From Trametes villosa (taxonomy: Eukaryota; Basidiomycota; Agaricomycetes; Polyporales; Polyporaceae): 64,000 bases of DNA. Positions 12,029-22,562 of the stretch are shown here, piece by piece; the stretch's first letter is position 1, and each line of letters starts with the position of its first letter. The stretch spans positions 4,092,001 through 4,156,000 of the forward strand of contig PUDQ02000003.1 in NCBI GenBank assembly GCA_002964805.2. The letters are read 5' to 3'. A model generated the notes under the pieces. It saw nothing but the letters and a program-made list of their open reading frames with translations, was not told where the DNA came from and ran no database searches. The translations under genes and the position numbers were made by a program.

Positions 12029-13384
12029 ATGAAGCTCTTCTGCCCTCTTCCTCGGAGCTTCGCCGTGATCCAGATGGATCCGATGGGGATGGTCAAGCCT
12101 TACGACGATCCGATTGCTTTGGCCGAAGCACAGGCCATGAAACCCAAGAAATACTTGGTGTACCTGAGTCTTGTGGGTGAGATGCACCTCCTGTCCAGTC
12201 ACATATCTCAACTTCCCGCCTCAGCCGAAAGACCTACCGACCCCCACGAAGCCGTGGTTCCGTTACGACATCGAGCCCATCGCCACCACTCTCAGACCCG
12301 AAGAGCCAGAACGGGGAATCACCTCCGACATGGCCATCCCCATCTATCCCAACACCACACATCCCGCCGGCCGTCCTCCCATCCATCCGGTGGAACCATT
12401 CCCGTTTCCTAATTGCTACTTTTGGGTCAGCAATCGCATTACCGTGAGGATACGCCGGAAAGCCATCCGATACGACGACTCGGCCGCTCCCAAACTCAGC
12501 ATTCTGGAAACGATGACTTTCTCGGAGCGCTTCAGAGAGGACTTCGACCGCATGGATGCAGTCCGGTGCGAGAAATTCGGTTTCCTCGACGAGTTCGGCC
12601 TGAGCGACGAACTATCGGAACACGCTGACCCTCCATCGCCGCCGATGGGGCTTGCCCCGGAGGGTACGCCCGAGGATAGCGTCTCCAGCCTTCCTGGTGA
12701 CGCTGACTCACTTCCTGAGGGCTGTGGCATTCGTGACGACACCGGCTCTTTCGACACGCTGTCCTCGCCCTCCGACCATGGAGACCTTCCCATGGAAGGC
12801 AGCGTGGACGAGATCCTGCGACTGGATCTCTTCGGGCTGAACGTGGACGACACTGTCGAGTTCATGCCCCTGGTCGACCTTTGGTTCGAGGTGCCCGAAC
12901 ATCTCACCGCCGAGACGATCCCGAGTCCGACGGAACTGTTCGAAGAGCGGGATACGATCATGCGGTACGATTCTCAGTCGTCGCGTCACCTCCGACGTGC
13001 TACTCATGTTGCCTGCGCAGGATTATCCACGATGCGCGTGAACGAGCGCCATCCGACCGATCGCCGTTCATCGATTCGGGCGTCAGCATCGACTACGACG
13101 CCCTCAGCGCCCGAGATGTCGGCCCATCAGCAGACCTGCCTCGGGGCCCCCGGGCGAGTGACTTGCGAACGGTAGACTCGCGTCGTCAGAAAGCTGCGAG
13201 TACACCACCGCCTCCACGTGTGTACCGATCCCGCGTTCGCCTCCGGTGTGTAATCGTTGACTTGAACGATCTAGGCACGGGCATCTCTGGGGTGTGGCGC
13301 GATCTGCGCTGCGCCGCAAAGCGTATGCTGACTGGAGCTCGCTTATGGAGAGTGCATCCACCATGCATGCCCTACTGGCCGTAA
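12029..13384 (+). CDS. HPT-1: uncharacterised HPTGR/NCYYW-family protein
   Basis: Founding arrangement of the family in this window. Exons: 12029-12172, 12225-12964, and 13021 to a stop at 13384; about 415 residues if no further intron exists. Exon 1 encodes FCPLPRSFAVIQMD and ends in KKYLVYLSL. Exon 2 begins PKDLPTPTKPWFRYD and carries SDMAIPIYPN, HPAGR and FPNCYFW, then an acidic Ser/Pro linker, then FMPLVDLWFEVPEHL and TIPSPTELFEE. Intron 1 is phase 0 and intron 2 phase 2, as in all copies. Exon 3 opens IIHDARERAPS. The far C-terminal part is not conserved with HPT-2, so the end is uncertain. No signal peptide, membrane segment or known domain was recognised. Confidence 0.82.
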
Positions 13385-14432
13385 CGAGGACATATCCCGG
13401 GCCGTTGGCATACTCACTGCCAGTAGGTCTCGTGTCCCCTCGCGCCATGAATTGTCAAGATATTCGGTTTGCAGCTACGTTACCGAATTCCGCTCGTTCC
13501 GTCCTTACGATACTGCTCTGCTGTGCTCGCTATCCACTGCTGTCTTTTTCTATCCTACTGTATTCAATTCGTAACTCTCGGCGGGAGTTCTGAACGATAC
13601 GAGGGCGGTAAGTTCAAGGCTGCGCTCCCGTATCCGATCTCGCGAAAGACGCACTCATACGTCCGATTTGTGACATAGCCATTCCACTGCGATACTCGCG
13701 GTATGTCCGAAACGGTCTCTCGTGGTCGTGACTCGTCGTCACGGTGGGTCGGGACAATAGATGAGTACTCACCGACTACTAGCGGAACGTCGCCGCTGGG
13801 GCCGAGTAAGGTATCGTGACCGCTCGCGAGGACCACTGCCTGCGATCATAATTGACACGCCGTTGACTAGTGAACGTTAACGTTCTGCCTGTCAACTCGA
13901 GCTGGTGTGGTCTTTGCCCGAACGGCCACGCCCGCAGTGCACAGTCGGGTTGAACGCCGCGACGCAGTGGGAGATGCGGCCCGGGTTAAAGCCGCGTGCC
14001 GCGGGCTCTATCACGCAACACTCGCACGATGTGCCGCACAAGGGCCGACGCCCAGCCGATCTGGAGGAGAGGGCGCAAACTCAAGTATTGATCATGAATT
14101 CGAAGCCGATCGCAAATTGATAACGCGATCATGCACATTCTCGCTGAGCATCAACAAGGCCGCGAGACCCCGGTGCAAACCGAGCACATTTTCGGACATT
14201 TCAAGCGCGGACCTACTGGATGAGGCCATCCGAGTCGTAGCCGTTTCGACGTGTCGGGGTGAAGATGGAAGGCGGGAGACGCAATTGGGATACGGAGAAC
14301 GGGAGACCGTGACGGACAGGCCTGTGCGCGTGCATTCGAAGCTATTCCGGCCATCCTCGTGGCACCGTGTGCCTATCTCGCCGCGATGCACGTTGTGTGC
14401 ACCGCGAGCCGCAGCCCGGCGCGTGCACAGGT
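13385..14432. other. Intergenic between convergent HPT-1 and M2
   Basis: About 1 kb. From 13.74 kb it is the second copy of the M-gene 3' flank found at 8.94-9.60 kb. No gene was seen. Confidence 0.6.
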
Positions 14433-15812
14433 TCATGCACCGTCGTGGCTGAGGTTGGACTTCGAGGAGGACGTGAATAGCTTCTTGACTCCGCGCAGCA
14501 GCGGGCTGTCCGTGTGGTGGGACTTCGTGCTCGCCGCGGACGTGGCAGCAATCGACGGTGCTCTCCCAGCCTCATCCGTTTCCTACGTCAAGAGGATGAG
14601 TCGGAGCGATGAGGCGCTAACTCGAGAGATGCCACGTACTGTGATGGTGCGATGCAGCAGCGCCTCCGCCGTTAGCTTGGACGGTGCGATGGCGGGCGCG
14701 GCATCCTGCGGTTGAGCCACATCGTAAGCTCATGCACCGCGGCATCTCACCCCATGGTGAGCAGAGCGCGACGGGCGTCGTACCTGCTCTCCGGGCTTGT
14801 TGAACGCCTGCTTGACGCGATGCGCCGCGGACTTCAGGACAGAGGGACGCTTTGAGACCGAGTCCTGGGAGGGACCAGCCCGAGGCGGCGAAGGACCGGC
14901 CTGAGGCGGCGAGGGACCGGTCTGAGGCGTCGAGGGACCGGTCTGAGGCGTCGAGGGACCGGCCTGAGGCGTTGAGGGTAAAGCCTTATTCTAGGACAAG
15001 GTCTCTGTGAGCGGGCTTGCCGCTGCAAAGGCAGGGACGTGCCTTACCTGCGAGCGATGTTTACGCTTCTCCGCGCTTTCCCCTTTGAAGGCCTGGTCTC
15101 GCAGCGTCAACGATCTCTGACGAAGCTGAATATTTGAGAAATGGCGGGAGCGGACCTGATATTCCCTCAACGCCCTCGTTTGAAGACCTGGATCCTTAAC
15201 GTAGAGAGTTTGCCAGCTTTCCAGCCTTTGATCGCATATGCTCTGCAAGGTCTGGAGGTCCTGAGGGCTAAGACTGAAGGAGGCGCCGGGCTCGGCCCAC
15301 CATCGCCTGTCCTCCCATCGGCCCGCGATGCGAGCGCTCGAGTTGAATGCGATGGCAAGTAGCCACATATCCTCGCGGGACCAGTCGGGGATGGTGTGGT
15401 AGTGGGCATGGCCAGGTTGTATCGTGAAGTGAGGGTATAGTGGGGCGCAAAAGTGCCGTATTACTCGGGGGAGGGCGTTGAAGTTGGTTTCTCCATCGAA
15501 AGAGGCAAGCAGGCAGACGCGCACTGCGCGAGGCAGTGATTCGATCTCTGCGGCCCTCAAGAGTATGCCCGGTCGTGGAGGGGGCGCCCCGCCAGTTGAT
15601 CGCCTGCTGGTAGAACCGACTGAGCCCCAGGTGTAGGTGGATCCGTTGGCCGGGCGGCTGGATGGGTTAGCCTGCAAGACTTCGTAGATGGGAGCTGATA
15701 CACGTTCATGAATCGCAATAATGTCTCCTCGAGAATAGGACAAAGCTTGGGGATTCGGAACGTAGCTTGCGAAAACAGGATTGGCGCATTTGGCGCAGTT
15801 TGCAGCGGACAT
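14433..15812 (-). CDS. M2: paralogue of M1, divergent partner of HPT-2
   Basis: Five exons in phase 0 (15812-15156, 15125-15048, 14984-14784, 14705-14640, 14582-14433) give 383 residues. Shared with M1: CAKC at 6-9, SYSRGDIIAIHE, VCLLASFDGE, YHTIPDWSREDMWLL, and the C-terminal tail LLRGVKKLFTSS ending in HDGA. Exon 3 encodes a Pro-rich run of 7-residue repeats (PSTPQTG type), followed by a basic stretch (KSAAHRVKQAFNK). It starts 459 bp from HPT-2 on the opposite strand, so both may share a promoter region. Function unknown. Paralogue conservation at both ends makes the gene model credible. Confidence 0.82.
14868..14988 (-). repeat. Coding 21-bp minisatellite in M2 exon 3
   Basis: About five tandem 21-bp units encode PSTPQAG/PSTPQTG/PSPPQAG heptads. 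It is absent from M1, where the corresponding region has no repeat. Confidence 0.85.
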
Positions 15813-16271
15813 CGCAAAGCGGAGGACTCGAGTGAGGTGTTGGTCGCGAGGAGAGCCAGGGGCAAGCGATGGGCATCTTTAGATATGCAAGAGCAAGCTG
15901 ATTTCCCGCGGTAATATCGATTCGAGAGGGGGAGGTCATGACTGGACGGCCGGTCCGGCCCTGGCGAGCAAAGCCCATGACCGTGACGAGTGGAAGCAAG
16001 TCTGCAGCGGTGCAACAGCGTGAGAGGATTTCTCTACATGGCCAAACAAGCGTAAATAAATCACGCTGGCGAGGCTCAGGCGGCCGCCACGCCTCCACCC
16101 GCATCCACGGTCACCTCGCTGTCCTGGCTCTGAACTGTGATGCCACAGTAGCTGCTCGAGCTTGAGCACCTCGCGCTGGATCTCCCACTACTGCTCATCT
16201 GTGCTCAGTCACTTCACACATAAGATCCCTCTACCGTCCTTGCTTTTGCTCATCACCGTTCTTCGAGCAAT
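15813..16271. promoter_or_regulatory. Compact divergent promoter region M2/HPT-2
   Basis: 459 bp separate the two start codons. A stretch near 15.90-15.93 kb (tttcccgc followed by aatatcgat) is shared with 11.04-11.07 kb in copy 1, which makes it a candidate shared control element. The assignment rests on position only. Confidence 0.45.
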
Positions 16272-17525
16272 ATGAAGCTGTTCTGCCCTCTCCCTCGGCG
16301 ATTCGCGGTCATCCAGATGGACCCTGTCGGCATGGTCAAGCACTATGACGATTCAATTGCACTGTCTGCAGCGCAAGCGATGAAGCCCAAGAAGTACCTC
16401 GTATATCTTTCCTGCGTGAGTAGCGCAGTACCGCCGTACCCTCACCGGACGCGCTAACACGCTGCAGCCCCAAGAATTGCCTACTCCAACAAAGCCCTGG
16501 TTTCGCTATGAGATTACTCCCATTGCCGCCACCCTGAGGCAGGAAGTCCCCGAGGAGGGTATAACAGCCGACATGGTCATACCCATCTACCCTAACACCT
16601 CGCATCCCACGGGACGCGCCGCCATCACTCCCGAAGCCCCGTTCCCATTTCCCAACTGTTACTTCTGGATAGTGAACAACCTCACTATCCGGCTACGGCG
16701 AAAGGCGATCCGATACGACGACTCTTGCGCCCCGATGCTCAGCATACCCGAGGACCAAAGCATCGAAGATCGCTTTATGGAGGATTATCTGCGCATCAGC
16801 AGCTTCCGGCGGGCCAAACTCGCCGAAGCAGATGGGCAAGTATTTGAGGGCGATCGTGCAGGGCAAGCTGCTTCGCCTTCGCTGCTGATGGGGCCTCCAT
16901 CCGAATCCCGCCCTCCCCTTGGGACCGATCCCCGTGGAGATCTTCGCGGAGACGTCCGTTCGCTTGCGGAGGACAGTCCTGGCTCCCATGATGATTCTCA
17001 GTCTGACTCCGATTCTGTCTTTGCTACGTCATCCGGCGGCGATACGCCTCCCACCGACGACCCCGTCGCCTCCCTCCTGCAGTTAGATTTCTTCGGCCTC
17101 AACACAGATGACACCATCGAGCTCCTACCGCTGGTGGACCTGTGGTTCGAGGTCACCGAGCACCTCACCGCCGAAACGATCCCGAGCCCGGTGGAGCTGT
17201 ACAAGGAGCGCGACGCGATCATGCAGTACGTCGTCCAGCATCGTCTCACGTCCAGAGTTACTTACGTTGCCCGGCCAGGATTATCCACGACGCGCGAGAG
17301 CGAGCGCCCTCAATCCGCTCGCCATACATGGGCTCCGTCGTCAGCATCGACTATGACGCCATCAGCGACCTGGATGTTGCGCCCTCGGAAAACGACTTAC
17401 CGTGGTTTCACGGCGACGTCCTTTCAGCGCCGGCCCCGAGCGCTATGAAGACCACACTGCCAACATCTCGACGTGAGTACTCCGCTCGCGTCCTACACGT
17501 TCATGCTTGCAAGATGCTCACTTAG
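16272..17525 (+). CDS. HPT-2: uncharacterised HPTGR/NCYYW-family protein
   Basis: Exons 16272-16415, 16468-17225 and 17279-17525 sum to 1149 nt (382 residues). Exon 1 is nearly the same as in HPT-1 (FCPLPRRFAVIQMDPVGMV). Exon 2 starts PQELPTPTKPWFRYE and holds ADMVIPIYPN, HPTGR, FPNCYFW, the motif RLRRKAIRYDDS shared with HPT-1, an acidic linker, and LLPLVDLWFEVTEHL. Exon 3 opens IIHDARERAPS after a phase-2 intron. A possible extra intron near 17469 would change the last 15 or so residues. HPT-1 and HPT-2 are closest relatives, in line with duplication of the whole divergent module. Confidence 0.85.
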
Positions 17526-18625
17526 ATCATGCAGGTGCGCGCGCCCTCGCGACATGGCACAGAATGGGATGCGCTGCGAAGCGCATATTCACAGCGCCTT
17601 TCTCTTGGCGCGTACATCCCCCATGCATGCCCTTCTGGCCATGACACTCGGATCGCGTTCGTTCATTTCCCAGTTTTCCGCCCCAAATACGCCACTCCCT
17701 CGACGCTCTGCCCCGATGTTATCGTTCTGCTATGTTGCTGAGTCCTGACACGTTGCTCTGTGCCTATCGTACTGTATCGCTATCGTACTGAATCGTCTAT
17801 TCCATCGCTGCTATAGTTCCTCAGCGTTTTCTGTAACCGCCGTCTCGCCCGTGACCAGCACGTCTGGGCCTTTCTCCTGCCCGTACATGTCTATCCATGG
17901 TCACACTACGCTCCATGGCCGCTCAAGCACCTCAGGCCTCAGGCCCAGCGCAGTGGCGTCTTCCAGCGAGGGACCATTCGATATCAACGACGCACGTCGG
18001 CGACGAGCCGGCTTACGAAGCGTCCACTCGCGCATCGGGCTTCAGGACTCGGACTCTTCCATGTCATCGTGCACACCCTGTGGCAGCCCGAGCGCGTCCC
18101 GCGCTCAAGGGAAGGCAGCAGGAAGCACCACACTGCCGAGAGGGCTGTCCGTGTCCCGCTATCCAGGGAATCAGTGTGCGAGACCTGTCACAACTGTACA
18201 CGATGGGCGGCGAGGGGCGGCGAATCGACTCGGGTTGCGGTCTCGGCGGGCTTCCGCGAAGGAGCAGCTGATCGAGTTGCATGGGTGCGCGGTCAGCATG
18301 AGCACTGATAACGCGACAGTCTAGCTTTGAATGCATGCTGCGGTCCCCGAAGGAAGTCGGAGGAAGGACCGAGACGGCGGTGCGCCACTCACGGTATGTC
18401 GGTGGTACCCACACGACCAAATACTGACAAATATACCACGTGTCCCTCGCTCTCTGAAAATTTGGCCCTCGGTTCTGGTCTACTACGCCGCCCACCACTT
18501 CGAAGCTCAGGCGGGTCCCGCGAGTGTTCTTTCTCTTTTCGACCACTCTGCGGCCCGCTGGACGTTTGACATCTTCGGCTGTGGTTCCGTCTCCGCTCTG
18601 TACCCGCGGTCTCTCGCCCTTGAAC
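17526..18625. other. Intergenic HPT-2/HPT-3
   Basis: About 1.1 kb. A 157-codon Ser/Arg-rich frame (17851-18324, plus) is open but lacks conservation with anything else in the window. It may be untranslated or a lost tail exon. No M-type partner is found upstream of HPT-3. Confidence 0.5.
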
Positions 18626-19688
18626 ATGGCTATCGAAAAATTCTTCCCACTGCCGGGCCTCTATGGCGTGATGCAGATCGACACCGTCGCGACGGTGGCT
18701 CATCTCCACGACGAGAAAGCTAGCGAAGCTGCGAAGGCCGTCAAGTCGCAGAAATATATAGGATATATCTACGATGTGAGTGTCGCCCCTGACCGGACTG
18801 TGACGACTCGGATGCTTGACTCATGAATTTTCTCGCAGCCGATAGAACTCCCATTTCCGGGACGGCCTTGGTACGGATACCAAGTCATGCCGATCGGTAC
18901 CACTCTGCGCGCAGAAGAGCCCGAACAGGCGTTAACCGCCGACATGTGCGTTCCAATTGCACCGAATAGCGCGCATCCTACGTCTCGCGCATCAATCGCC
19001 ACAGAGCCGCCCTTCCCCTTCTCAAACTGCTATCACTGGGTCGACTCGGAAACCCGTGTGCGTATCCGCGGGCATACCGAATACGACGAAATGCGTGCCG
19101 TTGGGCTGCCTCCAGCGCGCCGGGTCGATTTGCTGGACTTGCTGGATGAGGATCTGGGTCGCGCCGATGACATCCTGGAGGAACGCGAAGCTGCGCGCGC
19201 CGCCGTTCTTGAGCGTACTACGGGAGCAGCGGTCAAGCATGAAGACGGCCGTCAACACGGCATCGATGTGTCGAACGTCGGTGCATGCGGTACCCCCGAG
19301 GCCGATTCCTCCCCGGGACAATCCGAATGCAGCTGCTCAAGCTGCGGGGCGTCGTCGCGTACGCTTTCGAGCGAGCGCTCCCCGAGCGTTGACTCGCTTC
19401 AGGCTTTCGTCGCACTCGACCCACTCGGCTTCAAACGAGACGCAGGCAGCCTATACTTTCCCCTGATAGACTTCTGCGTCGACATCACCGACCACGTCAC
19501 ACAAGACGAGATCGGCAGCCCCGTCGACTTCTGGAGGGAGCGCGACGAGTTGGTCTCGTACGTCGTGTCGTCTCGTAACTCGCATGGGGAACTCGCTGAC
19601 GTCGCCTGTGTACAGCATCATCCAGGCGGCAGAGGAGCGGGCTGCGCGCCGCCGCGCGGACGCACGCATCCTAGAGTGGATGCAGTAG
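18626..19688 (+). CDS. HPT-3: diverged HPTGR/NCYYW-family protein
   Basis: Exons 18626-18775, 18839-19557 and 19616-19688 sum to 942 nt (313 residues). Exon 1 encodes FFPLPGLYGVMQIDTVATV. Exon 2 begins PIELPFPGRPWYGYQ and keeps ADMCVPIAPN, HPTSR (not HPTGR), FSNCYHW, and YFPLIDFCVDITDHV where other copies have PLVDLW. Exon 3 is short and complete: IIQAAEERAARRRADARILE, ending at a stop at 19686-19688. It lacks the long linker region seen in HPT-1/2 and has no divergent partner gene. It is the most diverged member, and the only one whose C-terminal exon is fully bounded by an early stop. Confidence 0.85.
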
Positions 19689-20447
19689 CTCTGCGTAAGG
19701 CAGTATACGCCGCCTCGGCCAAGGGCGATTCGAACTCGGAAAATCTCAAAGGACCGCCGCCGGCCGTCGTGCAGTCATCAGACGAAGGGGCAGGCGCGGG
19801 TGACCCCAGTAAGTCGCTCTTTTACTTCTTGGCACGCTCCCTACTCACTCATGCGCTCGTTTAATAGCCAACCGCAAAGAGCTCTTCAGCGGCCTATCAT
19901 CCAATCGCCGGCAGTGCTTCCAGCAGTATGCCCCGCACATGGCTTACGTGCCCCATTGTCCGCGGAACACCCTTTCAAACACGGCCCTAGTCGTTTAGCT
20001 CTCTGACTTTGCTTCCTCGCTGTGGCTACCTCCTACTTCGCTGTCATCGCACAATCTCGTCGTCGCCTTTGTTACTCGCGCAGGTGCTAAACCGTCTTTT
20101 GAAGGTGTGTACCGAGCCCGCTTGTCAATGATGTACGACCGCTCACCTCTATGATCCATTGGCAGGTACGGCTGTCCTTGGAGTGAGCGCAAACTGCGCC
20201 ACGCTGCAAAGGGTATCCCGATCATGGTGTGTGCCGGGGCTCAAGCGCTCACGCTCCTTCCCCGGCATACTGTCAAGGTCTTTGGCCCGAAGATACGTCA
20301 CTGTTTCATGTTTTCCTTACTGCGATTTTATCCTTTGCTACCGAGTGTAGTCTTCGAATATACGTATGTTTTGACGGGAGTTCTGATCGCGACGAGGACC
20401 GTTGGTGTTTGGAGCGGCGAATTGTATGCCAATCAGCTTATTTGTAA
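19689..20447. other. Intergenic HPT-3/tRNA
   Basis: About 760 bp with only short frames. No gene or repeat can be supported. Confidence 0.6.
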
Positions 20448-20521
20448 GGCCGACTAGCTCAGTTGGTTAGAGCGTGGTGCTAATAACGCCAAGGTCGTCG
20501 GTTCGATCCCGGCGTTGGCCA
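20448..20521 (+). tRNA. tRNA-Ile(AAT)
   Basis: Complete cloverleaf without intron. The acceptor GGCCGAC pairs with GTTGGCC (one G-T pair). The D arm GCTC/GAGC flanks AGTTGGTTA. The anticodon stem TGGTG/CGCCA encloses the loop CTAATAA (anticodon AAT, read as IAU after editing). The T arm contains the B box GGTTCGATCC, and the discriminator is A. Confidence 0.95.
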
Positions 20522-20770
20522 CTGTTTTGGTCGATCGACGTTGTTTTTGCAAGAGCAGGCGGATTGAACTTAGCGGAACGAAGAGACGATCGTACGCAGC
20601 ATTATACGACCAGCGCGCCCAAGGAGAGGTTTTGCCGCACTGTATACTGTTAGTCCTTGGCCTCGTGTTAACCGTCTCTCGCGGTGAGCGCCCATGAACG
20701 CACCTTGGCTTTGCACCACCATTATCGAACTTGACCTGCGCTTGACACCCACCCACGAGACTGTGCACAT

Positions 20771-21945
20771 ATGGACCGGGTGGACGCCAGACGCCGTTCT
20801 CGAGACAGGGATCGTTCTAGAGAAAGGGGCGCGCGCGACGTCCGTTCACCTTCCCCACACACCCGCCGACGAGCCCGGTCCCGCTCAAGATCCCCACGGA
20901 GGCGGTCTCGCAGCCCACGCGACCGGCGTCCTTCGTCAAGATCGCCTTCGCCTTCGCGCAGAAGAGATGGGGGCAAGGAGCGGTACGAGCGGAGGCGAGG
21001 CAGGTCCGCGTCCCGCTCCCGGTCGCGCTCGAGGGACAGCGACCGCAAGCCGCGGAGAGACCGGTCGCGCGAGAGGAGGCGACGCTCGAGGTCCCCTTCT
21101 GGCTCGGGGTCTGACTCGGAGGACTCAGACTACAAGCTGCGGGAGCGGAGGAAGAAGAAACATAGGAAGCGGAGCAGGAGCAGGGAGCGGGAGAAGAAGG
21201 ACAAGAAGAAGAGCAAGAAAGAGAAGAAGGTGCGTCCTACTTTCACCAGCTATCTCGCTCCCTTGACGCGAGGGTTTGCAGAAGCAGAAAACCGGCGCCG
21301 TCAGCCACCAGTGGGGGAAGTACGGTATCATTAATGAGTCCGAGTACGTCCGTCGTGTGCAGCTCATCCATGCCGCCCTCTCACACACTACGCAGTCTGT
21401 ATAACAAGGAGCAGGAATTCCGCGCGTGGCTCGTAGAGGAGCGGAAGATCAACCCCGAGACCACCTCGAAAGAGCAGACGAAGAAAGAGTTTGCGCGGTT
21501 CGTGGAGGACTACAACACCGGTACGTCCCCGTATTCCCTTCCAGCCACTACCCCCCGATGCTCACCTGCCCCCCTAACGCAGCCACGTTGCCGCACGAGA
21601 AGTTCTACCACATGGAGGAGTATGAGCGCCGAATGGCGGCGCTGCGCGCGGGCGAGTACCTCCCGCCCGCAAGCGACTCGTACGACCCCACCGCGGACAT
21701 GCGCGCGCACCAGAGCACGCACAAGCGACGCGCGGTCGAGCGCGAGACGTACATGAGCAAGGAGCAGCTCATGGAGCTCCGGCGGGTGCAGAACGAGCGC
21801 ATCGAGGTGCGTTATTCTGGCTGCTTGCGTGTCGCTGCGAAAGTGCTGACGCGAGTGTGTGCAGGCCGGGAAGATGAAGCTGCTGGGCATGGACGTCAAG
21901 CAGAACATGGGCGTGCGCATGGACGGCACGATGTTCGACGGCTGA
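20771..21945 (+). CDS. RS-rich nuclear protein with SCI1-like C-terminal domain
   Basis: Five exons (20771-21229, 21282-21343, 21396-21520, 21583-21806, 21865-21945) sum to 951 nt, 316 residues. Residues 1-150 are an Arg/Ser dipeptide-rich, then Lys-rich region, typical of nuclear speckle and splicing proteins. The conserved part follows: WGKYGIINESDLYNKEQEFR, then a charged helix with KKEFARFVEDYNTATLPHEK and YHMEEYERRMA. This resembles plant Style Cell-cycle Inhibitor 1 and its eukaryotic relatives. The last exon gives GKMKLLGMDVKQNMGVRMDG. A nuclear role in RNA processing is an inference from composition. It starts about 250 bp after the tRNA gene. Confidence 0.85.
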
Positions 21946-22562
21946 ACTGGCGTGTTTCCGGTATGGCTCCCCACTGTTGGCTATGATCTCCACGCGTCCC
22001 TGCAGAGGGCCAGGCGCACGCGTTGTACATGTCCTCGCATCGTATTCTATCTTGTCTGCGACACTCCCATGCATCCGAGGCTGTCGCGCAAAGGAATGCA
22101 CTAGGTCTCTCGCTTCGCTAACGGATCTGCGGTTTCGGCGGATACGCTCACACAGGGAAGCAAGAAGAGTGATATCCGCGTTAGGCTGTCGGTGAATGGG
22201 GACTACCTAACATTTGCGTACGGTGAGCCTTTCTATCTTCGAGTGGCGCATTGGCTAAATTGGCACATTTTACTAACAGGACCGATACTACGCTGTACGC
22301 CGCTGGGATGACCGCACGACCGCGCGTGTACACGGATGCCCCTCCGACGGCTCGCGAGAGCGTATAACGTGTTTTCGGATGCCGCCCAGGGTCGGAAGCA
22401 TGCACAGTTTCACGGCCAAACCACGACATAGGCGCGGCGGGAGATTCGTTTGGCGTGCGATGCCAGGCGCTTCGCTGGTTGGCATACCAGCCTATGATAG
22501 AGCGTCGCAAGGCCCCCGAAGTAAAGCCCTACCAAGACAAGTGAGCTCAGGGACATCCAGTC
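21946..22562. other. Intergenic between convergent SCI1-like gene and HPT-4
   Basis: About 620 bp with no supported feature. Confidence 0.6.

Larger units (their letters stand above)
8940..13620. repeat. Duplicated block, copy 1 (M1 + HPT-1 module)
   Basis: This block and 13.74-17.75 kb hold the same arrangement: a shared 3' flank, a minus-strand M gene, a divergent promoter region and a plus-strand HPT gene. Flank sequence is recognisably shared at nucleotide level, while the genes are clearly diverged at protein level, so the duplication is not recent. Ends are approximate. Confidence 0.7.
13740..17750. repeat. Duplicated block, copy 2 (M2 + HPT-2 module)
   Basis: Same gene order and orientation as 8.94-13.62 kb, with a shorter divergent intergenic region (459 bp against 1,090 bp). 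Ends are approximate. Confidence 0.7.

Noticed and set aside
14868..14988. CRISPR-like regular repeats
   Set aside because: Units are contiguous without spacers and encode in-frame heptads; the organism is a eukaryote.
17851..18324. 157-codon plus-strand frame between HPT-2 and HPT-3
   Set aside because: No similarity within the window, low-complexity composition, and not linked by a convincing intron to HPT-2.
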